A stretch of DNA of 64,000 nucleotides from CAYJGN01 sp964369635 (GCA_964369635.1 CAYJGN010000002.1:30043-94042); one strand, 5' to 3'. Shown: positions 7,815 to 17,431, numbered from the stretch's first letter. Notes: a model not told the origin generated them from the sequence alone. Program-made: numbers and translations.

Positions 7815-9095
7815 TTATTTCTCTGCTGCAGCAGCCTCTGCCTCTGCTTCTTTTTTAAGTTCATCCGCTTCCATCGCTTTAAAGAATGGGAAGTAGATTA
7901 GAGTCATAAGAGCGAGTAGTGCAAAAACTAACACAACTGATTTCCAGTCAAATGTCATAAGATATGCGCCAACTCCGGGAGGTAGGAACCCTGGAGGATT
8001 TGCAATAGGCATTCCAACAAGGCCTGATGTCATACTGAAGTATGTTATTGTTGTCATTATTAGTGGTCCAAATACAAAAGGTATAAACATAAATGGATTT
8101 AGGATAATTGGAGCACCGAATATGATAGGCTCGTTAATTCCAAATATTGATGGAACGATACCAGCTTTACCAAGAGCGCTTAGTGATTTTGCTTTTGAGC
8201 GAATCATCATAGCGTTTAGTCCAAGTGTCATACCTGAACCTGATACCTGAAGAATAGCGTAGTATAGGCCAAATGTGAAGATATGAGTTACAGGCTCGCC
8301 TGCCGCATAGTTTGCGATATTCTCAGCTCCATAAGTAATAGCAAATGGTGCCCAAACTGCTGAAGTTATTGAAGGGCCGTGTAGACCAAAGAACCATAGG
8401 AACTGGGTTAGGAAGATAACTATTAGAAGTGCTGGTAGTGAGTCCATTCCTGTTATAGCAGGTGCTAAAAGGTTCATAACGCTTGCAGAGAAAACTGTTT
8501 CTGTAAGGTTCATTGAAAGAGTTGCGATTGCAACAGCCACAATAACGCTTATGATAAACGGTATTAGCGCTGCAAAGCTCTGTCCAACCATTGAAGGAAC
8601 GGTGCTTGGTAGTTTGATATATATCTTCTTTGCAAAACATAGGTGATATATTTCAACTGTGAGTATTGCTGAAACGATAGCTGTGAAGATACCGCTTGCA
8701 CCAAGATACGAAACATTTAGAACACCATCAGCTATTGTTGTGCTGAGCATCAGGTGAACTATTAGCGCATTTATAGGCGCTGAATTTCCTTCGATGCCAT
8801 ATCGTTTTGCAAGCGCCTGCGCTATAAATAGCACGACAAAGACCGAAATAAGGTCCGATGTGAACGCTGCCGCGTAGGTTAAAATTGATAGGTTGTTTAG
8901 GATAAATGCATGGATAGGGCCACTTCCGAGTAGGTTCATTATTGCAAGTGGAATTAGGAATATTGAGCCGATTATAACGATAGGTACTGTTTGAATCATA
9001 CCTTCTTTAATCGCCTGTAGGTGCTTTTGCTTTTCAAGTGCGTTTGCTATGGGCATAATCTTGTTCATAAACTTTGGCATACCCGCTTGAGTCAT
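7815..9095 (-). CDS. PTS IIC component, lactose/cellobiose family (CelB-like)
   Basis: A 426-residue polytopic membrane permease and first gene of the operon. The N-terminal EKQKHLQAIKEGMIQTVPIVIIGS and the conserved sugar-binding loop INEPIIFGAPIILNP are typical of CelB/ChbC IIC proteins, which carry the sugar across the membrane while IIB phosphorylates it. Length is normal, with about ten hydrophobic segments and an acidic, alanine-rich C-terminal tail. The ATG follows GGGGGAAAATTT. A promoter candidate lies at 9146-9174. Specificity cannot be read from the IIC; the adjoining GH4 enzyme suggests an alpha-glucoside. Confidence 0.93.
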   Translation of the reverse strand: MTQAGMPKFMNKIMPIANALEKQKHLQAIKEGMIQTVPIVIIGSIFLIPLAIMNLLGSGPIHAFILNNLSILTYAAAFTSDLISVFVVLFIAQALAKRYGIEGNSAPINALIVHLMLSTTIADGVLNVSYLGASGIFTAIVSAILTVEIYHLCFAKKIYIKLPSTVPSMVGQSFAALIPFIISVIVAVAIATLSMNLTETVFSASVMNLLAPAITGMDSLPALLIVIFLTQFLWFFGLHGPSITSAVWAPFAITYGAENIANYAAGEPVTHIFTFGLYYAILQVSGSGMTLGLNAMMIRSKAKSLSALGKAGIVPSIFGINEPIIFGAPIILNPFMFIPFVFGPLIMTTITYFSMTSGLVGMPIANPPGFLPPGVGAYLMTFDWKSVVLVFALLALMTLIYFPFFKAMEADELKKEAEAEAAAAEK

Positions 9096-9145
9096 AAATT
9101 TTCCCCCTAAATAAATAATTTGTAATACAAAATGTATTTAAATTA

Positions 9146-9174
9146 ATGATAACAAAACGTTTAATTTATATCAA
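9146..9174 (-). promoter_or_regulatory. Promoter candidate of the PTS operon
   Basis: On the minus strand TTGATA (9169-9174) and TATCAT (9146-9151) are separated by exactly 17 bases. The palindrome AAACGTTT (9155-9162) sits inside the spacer, where a regulator could compete with RNA polymerase. It has the core of a cre site but not its flanking TG/CA bases. Confidence 0.5.
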
Positions 9175-9468
9175 ATAATAGTTTTCCTATCTGCGCGGAA
9201 AATGTGAAATAATAATATAAATCTGCAAAGCTTTAGGTGAAAATTGTTGTAAACATATAAATAACGCCCGATAAAGAGCTGTAAATTTTCAGTTGCTTAC
9301 AAAATTAGATTGCTTCTAATATTCTTCTGTTTAAATAAAGGTCATCGGTATAAAATAATGCGAATTATAGCTGCGGTTCGGCTCGATTTAGCAGCTTAAT
9401 CCTTTATAAACCTTTGACCCTCTCCTCGAGCGATACTTTCTATTAAAATAGTATAAAATAATTTGATT
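9175..9468. other. Intergenic stretch without a recognisable gene
   Basis: About 290 bp between the PTS operon promoter and the terminator of the OFA transporter gene. I see no open frame with a ribosome site and no RNA gene. A GCTGC/GCAGC hairpin near 9371-9395 was considered as a tRNA remnant and rejected. Confidence 0.4.
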
Positions 9469-9504
9469 AAAAAACCTCTGTATCTATAGATACAGAGGTT
9501 TTTT
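9469..9504 (-). terminator. Terminator of the OFA transporter gene
   Basis: A perfect 16-bp stem, AAAAAACCTCTGTATC (9469-9484) with its complement at 9489-9504, loop TATA. It starts one base after the stop codon and would work on both strands. Confidence 0.92.
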
Positions 9505-9505
9505 A

Positions 9506-10694
9506 TTATATCTTTTTATATAAAAGGAAGCTTATGATGCAGTAGCCAAAAATCAAAATCATCGTCGCAATATAAGAAAACTGCTCATAGACAATACCGC
9601 CAATATATGGTCCAATTATAGCACCAACAACTATAGCATTATTTGCAAGTCCTATATTTTGCCCGTAGTATTTTTGTCCGTACTTTGATTTGACTAAATT
9701 CATTATCAAAACAGGACCGCCACCAAAGGTTATACCTGAAAAGATAAATCCTAAAACCATAAGCTCAAAACTGCTTAAATAGATAGCCAACGCAATCGTT
9801 AGAGGCGATAACAAAGACATTATACTCACAAATCTCACAACAGACTTATTGCCATATTTATCGAGGAACAGTCCATAGAATATCCTTGAAAAACCATTGA
9901 AGAACGATACAAGCCCCGCTACTAAAGCGGCGGTAGTTGCACTGGCACCAAGCGACTGCGCCATCGGTGAAGAATGAGAAGATACGCACAGCCCAACCGC
10001 TGCGATAGGAACATACCAGATAAAAAGTCTTTTAAAATAGTCCCCTTTTAGCATCTCTCGCGGCGCTATATCTGCCGTTTTAATGCTATCTTTTGCCGGC
10101 GGAAGGTACTTTGTCTCCTCTTCATTTGGAACTCGGTTAAATGGGGATAGAATAGCGAGTACCGCAAACCCTATTCCACCTAAAATTTTAAATGCTATGC
10201 TCCAATGGAAAAGCTCCATTATAAGGTTTGCAAGGTTTCCAAGCACCATTCCTCCAAGCCCAAAGCTCATAAGCAAGATCCCTGTTATAAAGCTCGGTTT
10301 ATCGGGAAACCATGGAAGAACCTTCGAGAGACAGAGGATATATACCATACCCATAGCCACCGAAGCTACAAATCCATAGAGGAAATAAAGNNNNNNNNNN
10401 CTGCCAAAGCTGCGTTATATATGATGTTAAAAAGAGCGAAACTCCAACTATAATACCGCTTACAAATACAATAATCTGCGGTTTTATTCTCTGCGCTATA
10501 AAGTTTGCAACACTTGCAGCTAAGGTGCTAAGGGATAGACTTAGGGTGAAGGTTAGGCTCGTCTGTGACCTCTGCCAGCCAAATTCCTGCTCAAGAGGAG
10601 TTACAAAAACAGTCCAGGCAAAGAGGAGACCGCTAAATAGGATAAGCAGAACGTTTGCCGATAAAATTATTAGTCTTTTTCGCTTAATATTCAT
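9506..10694 (-). CDS. MFS transporter, OFA (oxalate/formate antiporter) type; split by an assembly gap
   Basis: A transporter of about 395 residues or more. The N-terminal part (131 codons from 10694 to the gap) reads LLILFSGLLFAWTVFVTPLEQEF, a typical OFA first helix and loop. The part left of the gap continues with further helices (MGMVYILCLSKVLPWFPDK, then the long charged central loop, then the C-terminal six helices). The two halves are in different frames only because ten N replace an unknown number of bases at 10391-10400. I treat them as one intact gene. The substrate is unknown; OFA members exchange small carboxylates. A strong terminator lies 10 bases upstream of the start, so it is probably not read from the operon behind it unless that terminator leaks. 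Confidence 0.82.
10391..10400. other. Assembly gap (10 N)
   Basis: Ten N inside the OFA transporter gene. The flanking frames do not match across ten bases, so the true gap length differs from ten by a number not divisible by three. Confidence 0.95.
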
Positions 10695-10703
10695 AAAATC
10701 ACC

Positions 10704-10733
10704 AAAAAAATGCCCGAGTGTTTACCTCGGGCA
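10704..10733 (-). terminator. Terminator after the deoxyribose-type operon
   Basis: On the minus strand TGCCCGAG and CTCGGGCA form a perfect 8-bp stem followed by seven T. It begins 6 bases after the isomerase stop codon and ends 10 bases before the OFA transporter start. Confidence 0.9.
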
Positions 10734-10739
10734 GATAAA

Positions 10740-11786
10740 TTATTTGTAGAACTCCCAAAGATTGAGTGGTGCGTATATTCCCTTTGCAGTTACAACACCA
10801 TCGCAGAGTTTCGGTGGAGTTATATCAAATGCAGGGTAGTATCCTTTCACTCCATCCATCGTAACCTTTGTCCCCATTGCATCAAGCACGAGATTTGGGT
10901 CACGAAGCTCTATTTCAACGGTATCTATTGTTGGATGAGCAATATTCGGGCTACCTGTTACAAAATATGGAATACCGTGATACGAAGCTGCGAGCGCAAC
11001 TTGGAATGTTCCAACTTTATTAACAACATAACCATCCATTGTTATAACGTCTGCCGCTGAAGTGAAGATATCGACATTTTTCTTCTTCATAACATACCCC
11101 GGCATATTATCGGTGATAACTGTTACGTCAAATCCCATATCGCAACCAACTGAAGCGGTAAGCCTTGCCCCTTGGAAATATGGTCTTGTCTCAGGGCATA
11201 TCATCTTAACTTCTTTTCCGCTCTCTTTGCAGTAGCGAAGGGTTGTTCCTATAACTGTTTCTGCAAAGCACATTGTCATGAATGTTCCGTTGTTTGGAAT
11301 TTTAGAAGCCAAATGTTTACCAACTTCGATATAGGTCTTGTAGGTGTTGTTTATGGTATTGAAGGCATAGAGGAAAAGCTCATCAATAAGCTTTTGACCT
11401 GCATCGCCGCCCTCTGTTACTTCTTTTACAACCTTAAGCGCCCCTTCAACTATCCTCTTCATCTTCTCAACAGTTGTTGGTCTTGCGTGGGATAAGGTAT
11501 AAGCTGCTTTTTCCATATATTCTAAAACATTTGCGATATTTTTAGTTTTAACTTCATAGGCCGCAAGTACCATACCCATAGCTGCCGCAGTATATGGACC
11601 GCCGCTCTGAGTTACCATATCAGCTATTGCCTGCGCTACCTCTTCGTGGCGCACACACACAACATACTCGGTTCTAATTGGATAAATTCTGCGATCAAGT
11701 ATGCGAACTGTTCCATTTTCATACCATGCAACATTTTCATATTTTAGCATAAAGGCTAAATCATAATCCGCTCTATTATCAAACAT
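10740..11786 (-). CDS. MtnA/DrdI-like aldose-1-phosphate isomerase
   Basis: A 348-residue member of the eIF2B-like/MtnA superfamily, which opens 5-deoxy- or 5-methylthioribose 1-phosphate to the ketose 1-phosphate. Visible motifs are PETRPYFQGARLTA (198-211), ITDNMPGYVM (224-233) and SAADVITMDGYVVNKVGT (243-260), with the catalytic Asp at 246. The cysteine lies at 173 in TMCFAETVIG rather than in the THCNTG motif of classical MtnA, which I associate with the 5-deoxyribose (DrdI) branch. It is the last gene of an operon with an MtnK-like kinase and a class II aldolase, which together define the dihydroxyacetone-phosphate route. The choice between deoxyribose and methylthioribose as substrate is an inference. 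Confidence 0.8.
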   Translation of the reverse strand: MFDNRADYDLAFMLKYENVAWYENGTVRILDRRIYPIRTEYVVCVRHEEVAQAIADMVTQSGGPYTAAAMGMVLAAYEVKTKNIANVLEYMEKAAYTLSHARPTTVEKMKRIVEGALKVVKEVTEGGDAGQKLIDELFLYAFNTINNTYKTYIEVGKHLASKIPNNGTFMTMCFAETVIGTTLRYCKESGKEVKMICPETRPYFQGARLTASVGCDMGFDVTVITDNMPGYVMKKKNVDIFTSAADVITMDGYVVNKVGTFQVALAASYHGIPYFVTGSPNIAHPTIDTVEIELRDPNLVLDAMGTKVTMDGVKGYYPAFDITPPKLCDGVVTAKGIYAPLNLWEFYK

Positions 11787-11800
11787 AATTTTCCCCTCTC

Positions 11801-12964
11801 TTACATTAAGCCTTTAAACAGCGCGATAATCTCTTCTTTTGTTGGCATAACAGGGTTATTTCCGATACTGCCATCAACTAAAGTTTTATCTGCAAGCAGA
11901 CTTAAATCTTCTTCTTTTACTCCGATAGATTTTAGCGCGACTTTAGTGCCTACTGTTTCGCTAAGTTTCTCTACTTCGCTGATAAAATATTTTGCCGCTG
12001 CTGCATCATCAAGATTTGCAGTTTCGATAGGGCAAACTATTTTGCCAAGGTTTGCAAAGCGCATCTCAGCCATTTTATCCGCACAGTTAAACTTCATAAC
12101 AGCCGGCAAAATTATAGCGTTGCAAAGTCCGTGTGGCAGATCATAGACAGCTGATAACTGGTGGGACATCGAATGAACAAGTCCGCAACCTGAGTTTGCA
12201 AAAGCAAGACCCGCGATATACTGGGCAACAGCCATATCTTCTCTTGATTGCTCGGTACTTTTAAGCGTTGCATCAGGCAGCGCATCAAAGCAGAGTTTAA
12301 TTGCAGACTCTGCAAGTGCCGCTGTCATCTTAAATGAGTTTTTGGAGGTATAGGTCTCTATCGCGTGAGTTAGCGCGTCCATTCCAGTTCCTGCAGTTAA
12401 GCCCTTTGGCAGACCCATCATCAGCTTATGATCATCGACTGCTATCGTGCAGATAGTGTTTTTATCTTTAATTCCGTATTTAATACCTGTGCTCTCATCT
12501 ATAATTACATACGCTTGAGTGCACTCACTGCCAGTTCCCGCAGTAGTATTAACTGCTACCTGTGGCATCGCTAAGTTTTTTGTGCTGTGAGCTGCTTTTG
12601 CAAAATCAACGATATTTCCATCGTTTGTTTTAAGCAGAGCAATAGCCTTTGCACAGTCGTGCGCAGACCCGCCGCCTATTGACAAAACAAAATCACAGCC
12701 TTTTTCGTTTAGCATCGAAAGCCCATCATTTACATTTTTAAGGGTAGGATTTGGTTGAACACCATCGAATATATCATATTTGATGTCGCCTTTATCAAGA
12801 GCATCGGTAACTATTTTAACTATTCCAAGCTCGATTAGCGGTTTATCGGTAACGATAAGCGCATAATTTAAATCATATGATTTAATCTCGTTTGCAAGTC
12901 CCTCTTCAATACAGCCGTACCCAAAAAGAGTTGTTCTCGGTGCATAATATTTATAAACGCTCAT
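11801..12964 (-). CDS. Iron-containing alcohol dehydrogenase
   Basis: A 387-residue group III Fe-ADH. The NAD-binding motif is SIGGGSAHDCAKAIA (95-109) and the metal-site residues include Asp196 and His200 (GTGMDALTHAIE), with further histidines in GLVHSMSHQL and YDLPHGLCNA. Members reduce short aldehydes or lactaldehyde with NADH. Its place between the aldolase and isomerase genes suggests that it reduces the aldehyde released by the aldolase: acetaldehyde from 5-deoxyribulose 1-phosphate, or 2-(methylthio)acetaldehyde from the methylthio analogue. Spacing to both neighbours is under 15 bp. The aldehyde identity is inference from context. Confidence 0.9.
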   Translation of the reverse strand: MSVYKYYAPRTTLFGYGCIEEGLANEIKSYDLNYALIVTDKPLIELGIVKIVTDALDKGDIKYDIFDGVQPNPTLKNVNDGLSMLNEKGCDFVLSIGGGSAHDCAKAIALLKTNDGNIVDFAKAAHSTKNLAMPQVAVNTTAGTGSECTQAYVIIDESTGIKYGIKDKNTICTIAVDDHKLMMGLPKGLTAGTGMDALTHAIETYTSKNSFKMTAALAESAIKLCFDALPDATLKSTEQSREDMAVAQYIAGLAFANSGCGLVHSMSHQLSAVYDLPHGLCNAIILPAVMKFNCADKMAEMRFANLGKIVCPIETANLDDAAAAKYFISEVEKLSETVGTKVALKSIGVKEEDLSLLADKTLVDGSIGNNPVMPTKEEIIALFKGLM

Positions 12965-12967
12965 ATT

Positions 12968-13600
12968 CTATCCTTTCATTCTATCAAGCATAGCATCGAC
13001 ATACTTTTGTTCCATAACATGAACTTCGCCGTTAAGTTTCGCATAGTGGTAAATCTTTGCCGCATCCTCAACATAAACACTTCTGATATATGCCTTATCA
13101 ATAGTTTCACCAACCGCTAAAGCACCATGATTTGCAAGTAGGCATGAGTTTCTACCATTTAGCGCCTCTATTGCGAATGTTCCAACATCATCAGTACCTG
13201 GAAGACCAAACTTCGCAAGCGGCACATCCCCTCCAAGGAAAGGCACCATCTCTATAAGGATTACCGGTATAATCTCATGGCTAACCGCAAAAGATGTTGC
13301 ATATGGAGAATGTGTATGGACAACTGAGTTTATCTGCGGCATCTCCTTGTAGATAATAGCATGCAGTCTCCACTCGCTTGAAGGTTTATGAATACCTTCT
13401 AAGATGTTCCCATCAAGGTCTGTGACCATAATATCGTCAATCGTCATAGTACTGTATGAAACAGAGCTTGGTGTTATAGCCATAACACCGTTTTCCCTGT
13501 CATAGATGCTTAAATTACCAGAAGTTCCAGCGAACATCTTCTCATTGTATGATATTAAAGTATAGTCGAGAACATCCTGTTTGATTTTTAAATATTTCAT
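12968..13600 (-). CDS. Class II (FucA-like) ketose-1-phosphate aldolase
   Basis: A 210-residue zinc-dependent aldolase of the FucA/AraD family. The catalytic glutamate is Glu76 in KPSSEWRLH, and the zinc histidines are His95 and His97 in VVHTHS and His158 in LANHGA. Such enzymes split a ketose 1-phosphate into dihydroxyacetone phosphate and an aldehyde. In this operon, after an MtnK-like kinase and an MtnA/DrdI-like isomerase, the fitting substrate is 5-deoxyribulose 1-phosphate or 5-methylthioribulose 1-phosphate (DrdA/Ald2 role). The related dehydratase MtnB belongs to the same fold but is accompanied by other methionine-salvage genes that are absent here. Confidence 0.85.
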   Translation of the reverse strand: MKYLKIKQDVLDYTLISYNEKMFAGTSGNLSIYDRENGVMAITPSSVSYSTMTIDDIMVTDLDGNILEGIHKPSSEWRLHAIIYKEMPQINSVVHTHSPYATSFAVSHEIIPVILIEMVPFLGGDVPLAKFGLPGTDDVGTFAIEALNGRNSCLLANHGALAVGETIDKAYIRSVYVEDAAKIYHYAKLNGEVHVMEQKYVDAMLDRMKG

Positions 13601-13618
13601 TAATTAAGCCCCACTTCT

Positions 13619-14848
13619 TTATTGCAGTAAGTCATCTCTGATTTTCTTAATAGCCGTTTTATATTCATCTCCGCACTTGAATTTATCTACTCTGTTCATT
13701 ATAAACTCTTTAGCGCAAAGAACACAAATTTTTTCAGCTAAAATACGCTTACTTGGCTCTTCGATTATAGTTATATCACGAACCTTCGCCATACCTATAA
13801 CCCTTCTGTTTATTTCAAGACCGGCAACACCTGCGGTATCTATCAAAATATCATCGACTAAAAACTGCGCAAATCCAGGGGTTTTCGCAAGGACATCGGT
13901 TGTTTCTTCTGCGAGAATTTTAAGGCTCTTCTCTTTGAACATATCAACAATCTCGCCAATGGTATTTAATATATAATTTGAAAACTCTTCTTTTTTTGCA
14001 GCATCCTCGATAGTCGCCTCACCGTTTGCATATGCAAAAATCAAATTCGCTATAACATTTCCAACATCATATCCAGCAGGGCCATAGAAAGCAAACTCAG
14101 GGTCTAAAACCATGGTTTTTCCAGGTTTTACAAAAATCGAGCCGGTATGCAAATCCCCATGGATTAAGCTTTGAGCTTTTGATTTGAAGATTTCATTCAT
14201 CTTCGCAACTTCAAGCCGAAGAGCTAAATCATCATAAAGTTCTTTTTCTAAAAACTCTTTATTCCCAGGGTACGGGGTATTTCTGCCGCCAAAATCTGTA
14301 TATGGATCAGCATAAACAAGCCGCTCAGAAATCTCACAAAGGAATGGATTTATATAGCTTTTTTGCATCTCTTTTTTCTTGATCGGCGATATAACCGAGT
14401 CGTTTGTGCGAATTAGGGTATTTGCCATGAAGGTTGAGATATCATCTGCAAATGTCGGAAACATTTTATGCTCAATTAGAGCGTATCTCATATTATCATA
14501 GTCGCGAAGATCTTCCATAACAACGCAGAGCATAACAGGGTCATATGAATAAACTTTCGGAACAAGCCCTGGTGCAAAGTCGCCCTCTATTTGCAAAATC
14601 TCAGCTTCTATTCTGTTGTGGTCGGGGTCAAGATAATTCTCAGAGGATCTTATAGTTGTATCGGCATGCTTAATAATAATGCTCTTGCCGCTTTTCTCAT
14701 CTTCCACCCTGAAAACATAGTTTATATTGCCATCTCCAATCTCTTTGCATTTAAGGGTTGCATCTTTATCAAAGAAATCGAGTTTTTCTTTTGTGTAGAG
14801 AATTGCATCCTCTTCACTCATCTTAAAGTGTTTATCAAATTTTTGCAT
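13619..14848 (-). CDS. MtnK-like 5-methylthioribose/5-deoxyribose kinase
   Basis: A 409-residue sugar kinase of the aminoglycoside-phosphotransferase fold. Key motifs are LIHGDLHTGSIFV, the catalytic loop with the Asp base, and LDPEFAFYGPAGYDVG, the metal-binding DxE motif; both are signatures of S-methyl-5-thioribose kinase. It would phosphorylate C1 of the imported pentose. I chose the ATG at 14846-14848, behind GAGGTGGG, over an in-frame upstream codon at 14887 because the upstream version overlaps the permease gene and has no ribosome site. It follows the permease stop by 10 bp. Confidence 0.87.
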   Translation of the reverse strand: MQKFDKHFKMSEEDAILYTKEKLDFFDKDATLKCKEIGDGNINYVFRVEDEKSGKSIIIKHADTTIRSSENYLDPDHNRIEAEILQIEGDFAPGLVPKVYSYDPVMLCVVMEDLRDYDNMRYALIEHKMFPTFADDISTFMANTLIRTNDSVISPIKKKEMQKSYINPFLCEISERLVYADPYTDFGGRNTPYPGNKEFLEKELYDDLALRLEVAKMNEIFKSKAQSLIHGDLHTGSIFVKPGKTMVLDPEFAFYGPAGYDVGNVIANLIFAYANGEATIEDAAKKEEFSNYILNTIGEIVDMFKEKSLKILAEETTDVLAKTPGFAQFLVDDILIDTAGVAGLEINRRVIGMAKVRDITIIEEPSKRILAEKICVLCAKEFIMNRVDKFKCGDEYKTAIKKIRDDLLQ

Positions 14849-14858
14849 AACCCACCTC

Positions 14859-15842
14859 TTAGTCTTCTTTTGTCGAATAGTAAGCACTCATAAGAGCTAT
14901 CGCCAAAACAGCACCCTTTATAGCACTTAGTGAATAGTACGGTACACCCATCATTATAAGGCCGTTGTCAAGAATACCAACAAGAGTAGCACCGATAAGG
15001 GTACCTATCGCATTCGGTTTACCTTGACCTGCAACGCTTCTACCGATAAAAACAGCTGATAGCGCTGGCATTGAATAGGTATTAGCACCGTTAATTTGCG
15101 CTGACTGATTTCTTGATGCTACCAAAATACCAGCAATCGCTATAAATACAGCAGCTATAAATCCTGCAATAACGCGGTACTTTTTAATAGGGATACCAGA
15201 CAGTTTTGCCGCAATTTTATTCTGGCCAACAGCATAGATAAATCTTCCGTATTTTGTGTATTTTAAGAATACGTGGACGAATAAAACGCATACAAGCATT
15301 ATTATAATAATCGTCGGTGATGTACCCATAACTTTTAGAGTCTCTGGAACAACTCCAACGCTTGGCTCACCTGAAGGAGCTGGCATACCAGCACTTATTG
15401 CACCACCGCCTGAATATGTAAGCGATAGTCCCTCAAGGAAGAACATCATTGCAAGTGTTGCCAATAGATCCGGGATTTTACATTTAACAATCAGGAACAT
15501 CGAGATTGCTGATATTATAAGTGTTCCAAAAATTGCAATTAAAATCGATACCCATAAATTTGTGCCATACCATATGATATAGCTCATAACCAAAAAGCTC
15601 GACATGGTAGCTGTCTGACCTGATGCTAAGTCAAATCCACCGACAGCAAAGGTGATTGTAAGACCCATCGCCAAAACGGTTGTAACCGAAATTGAACGTA
15701 GGATGGTTGTTGCGTTGTCAAGAGTTGCAAATGTTGTCGGCATCGAGAAACTGAAGAATATCAATAGTATTCCCACAGCTAAAACTGCCGCCCAATCTGC
15801 AATAAATTTTGTAAGATTAAATTTTCCTTTAAATTCTAACAC
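14859..15842 (-). CDS. Sugar ABC transporter permease (RbsC-like)
   Basis: A 327-residue inner-membrane permease with about nine to ten hydrophobic segments. It has the RbsC-family features GGFDLASGQT after the third helix, IPDLLATLAMMFF, and the cytoplasmic coupling region QNKIAAKLSGIPIKKYR. It starts with GTG one base after the stop of the ATPase gene, whose tail carries the GGAGG ribosome site, so the two are translationally coupled. Together with the ATPase and the lipoprotein it forms a CUT2-type importer for a monosaccharide; operon context points to 5-deoxyribose or methylthioribose. Confidence 0.9.
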   Translation of the reverse strand: MLEFKGKFNLTKFIADWAAVLAVGILLIFFSFSMPTTFATLDNATTILRSISVTTVLAMGLTITFAVGGFDLASGQTATMSSFLVMSYIIWYGTNLWVSILIAIFGTLIISAISMFLIVKCKIPDLLATLAMMFFLEGLSLTYSGGGAISAGMPAPSGEPSVGVVPETLKVMGTSPTIIIIMLVCVLFVHVFLKYTKYGRFIYAVGQNKIAAKLSGIPIKKYRVIAGFIAAVFIAIAGILVASRNQSAQINGANTYSMPALSAVFIGRSVAGQGKPNAIGTLIGATLVGILDNGLIMMGVPYYSLSAIKGAVLAIALMSAYYSTKED

Positions 15843-15843
15843 T

Positions 15844-17364
15844 TTATTTGCCTCCAGTTGAATAATACATTATTTCATCTTCAGTTGTCTTATCAGTTAC
15901 AAGATCAGCAACAATCTTGCCACCATACATAACATATGTTCTGCTTGTTATCGCCAAAATTTCACTGAGCTCACTTGTAACATATAGGACGCATTTGCCC
16001 TCTTTTGCTATATCCTGAATAAGCTCAAATATATCCTGTTTCGCTCCGACGTCAACGCCTTTTGTTGGTTCATCGAAGATATAAACCTCACCGTCTGCCG
16101 CAAGCCATTTACCAACGGCAACCTTCTGCTGATTACCACCCGATAGATAACCTACTATCTGATGCTCAGATGGGGTTTTTATTCCAAGACTCTCGATATA
16201 TTTATTTGCGTTTTCATCTACTTTTTTGTTGTTTACAAACTTAAACTTATTTGTGAATTTATCAAGGCAAGCAGCCGCTAAGTTAAAGGAAACTGGCTCT
16301 GATATTAATATTCCTTCTTTTCGACGCTCCTCAGGAACTAAACCAAATCCGTTTCGAACAGCCGCTGTTGGAGTTTTATTTTTAACCACTTTGCCGCTAA
16401 GTTTAATCTCGCCCGAAACGCATTTAGATGCACCAAAAAGCAGTTTACAAAGCTCTGTTTTACCGGCACCAACAAGTCCCGATATACCAACTATCTCACC
16501 CTTGTGCACCTTTAGCGAGACATCGTTTACCGTTCCTTCGATATCTGATACATTATTAACCTCAAGTGAAATTTCCCCTTTAGGTATATCAACTTTTGGG
16601 AAATTCTCTTCAAAGCTTCTACCAAGCATCTGCTCTACTATCTCTTTGATAGTCAGCTCCTGCGTAACTTCCATCTCATCAACTATCTCGCCATTACGCA
16701 TAACGGTTATATTGTCGCAAATTTCGAGAACCTCTTGAAGCCTGTGGGTTATAAAAATAACAGCTATATTTTCACTTTCCATCAATGATCGAACAAGCGA
16801 AAATAGCTCTTCTGTTTCTGTTTTTGATAGAGGCGCTGTCGGCTCATCGAGTATTAAAAAGTTGCATTTTTCGCGGACCGCACGAGCAATAAGCACCATC
16901 TGTTTTTTTGCAAGCGATAAATTTCCAACAAGCTCTGTTGGCGAAACATCTATATGCAGCCTATCAAGAACTTCTTTTGCCTGCTCATTAATATTTTTCC
17001 AGTTTATCGCAAATTTGCCTTTCATCTTGGTTATCATTCGATTAAGCATGATATTCTCGGCAACAGTCTGCGCCGGGAATAGCGCCATATCAACCTCTTG
17101 ATAAACTATCTCTATCCCTAAATCTTTTGATATTCTCGGGTTTTTAAGCTCTATTTTCTCCCCGTTATAAAGAACATCACCGGTATATCCGTAGTTTGCA
17201 CCGGCAATAACCTTCATGAGTGTGCTTTTACCTGCACCATTCGCCCCAACAACCGCACGAACTTCACCTGTCTCTACCGTGAAATTAACATTGTCAAGAG
17301 CTTTTACCCCCGGAAAAACCATAGAAATATCTTTTGTCTCTATTTTAATTTTTTCGTTTTGCAT
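15844..17364 (-). CDS. Sugar ABC transporter ATPase, duplicated (RbsA-like)
   Basis: A 506-residue protein with two ABC cassettes in tandem. The first has Walker A GANGAGKSTLMK, a signature region reduced to NLSLAKKQM, and Walker B NFLILDEPTAPLS. The second has the relaxed Walker A GLVGAGKTEL, signature YLSGGNQQKV and EVYIFDEPTKGVDVG. This double layout is that of RbsA/MglA in CUT2 monosaccharide importers, in which the second site usually is weak in hydrolysis. The gene follows the lipoprotein gene by 67 bp and precedes the permease gene by one base. Confidence 0.93.
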   Translation of the reverse strand: MQNEKIKIETKDISMVFPGVKALDNVNFTVETGEVRAVVGANGAGKSTLMKVIAGANYGYTGDVLYNGEKIELKNPRISKDLGIEIVYQEVDMALFPAQTVAENIMLNRMITKMKGKFAINWKNINEQAKEVLDRLHIDVSPTELVGNLSLAKKQMVLIARAVREKCNFLILDEPTAPLSKTETEELFSLVRSLMESENIAVIFITHRLQEVLEICDNITVMRNGEIVDEMEVTQELTIKEIVEQMLGRSFEENFPKVDIPKGEISLEVNNVSDIEGTVNDVSLKVHKGEIVGISGLVGAGKTELCKLLFGASKCVSGEIKLSGKVVKNKTPTAAVRNGFGLVPEERRKEGILISEPVSFNLAAACLDKFTNKFKFVNNKKVDENANKYIESLGIKTPSEHQIVGYLSGGNQQKVAVGKWLAADGEVYIFDEPTKGVDVGAKQDIFELIQDIAKEGKCVLYVTSELSEILAITSRTYVMYGGKIVADLVTDKTTEDEIMYYSTGGK

Positions 17365-17431
17365 ACTAAAACTCCATAAAGTTATAATAGTAGGTGTAGG
17401 AGAGATAAACTCCCCTACACCGTATAATTAA

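Noticed and set aside
9152..9168. Catabolite-responsive (cre) site over the PTS promoter
   Set aside because: AAACGTTT matches only the core; the flanking TG and CA positions do not match in either orientation.
9365..9410. Possible tRNA remnant with a GGTTCGGCTCGA-like loop
   Set aside because: Only one weak stem is present; no acceptor stem, anticodon arm or D-arm can be placed.
16226..16738. Long plus-strand open frame opposite the ABC ATPase
   Set aside because: It is a Ser/Thr/Pro-rich shadow of the RbsA-like gene with no start signal.
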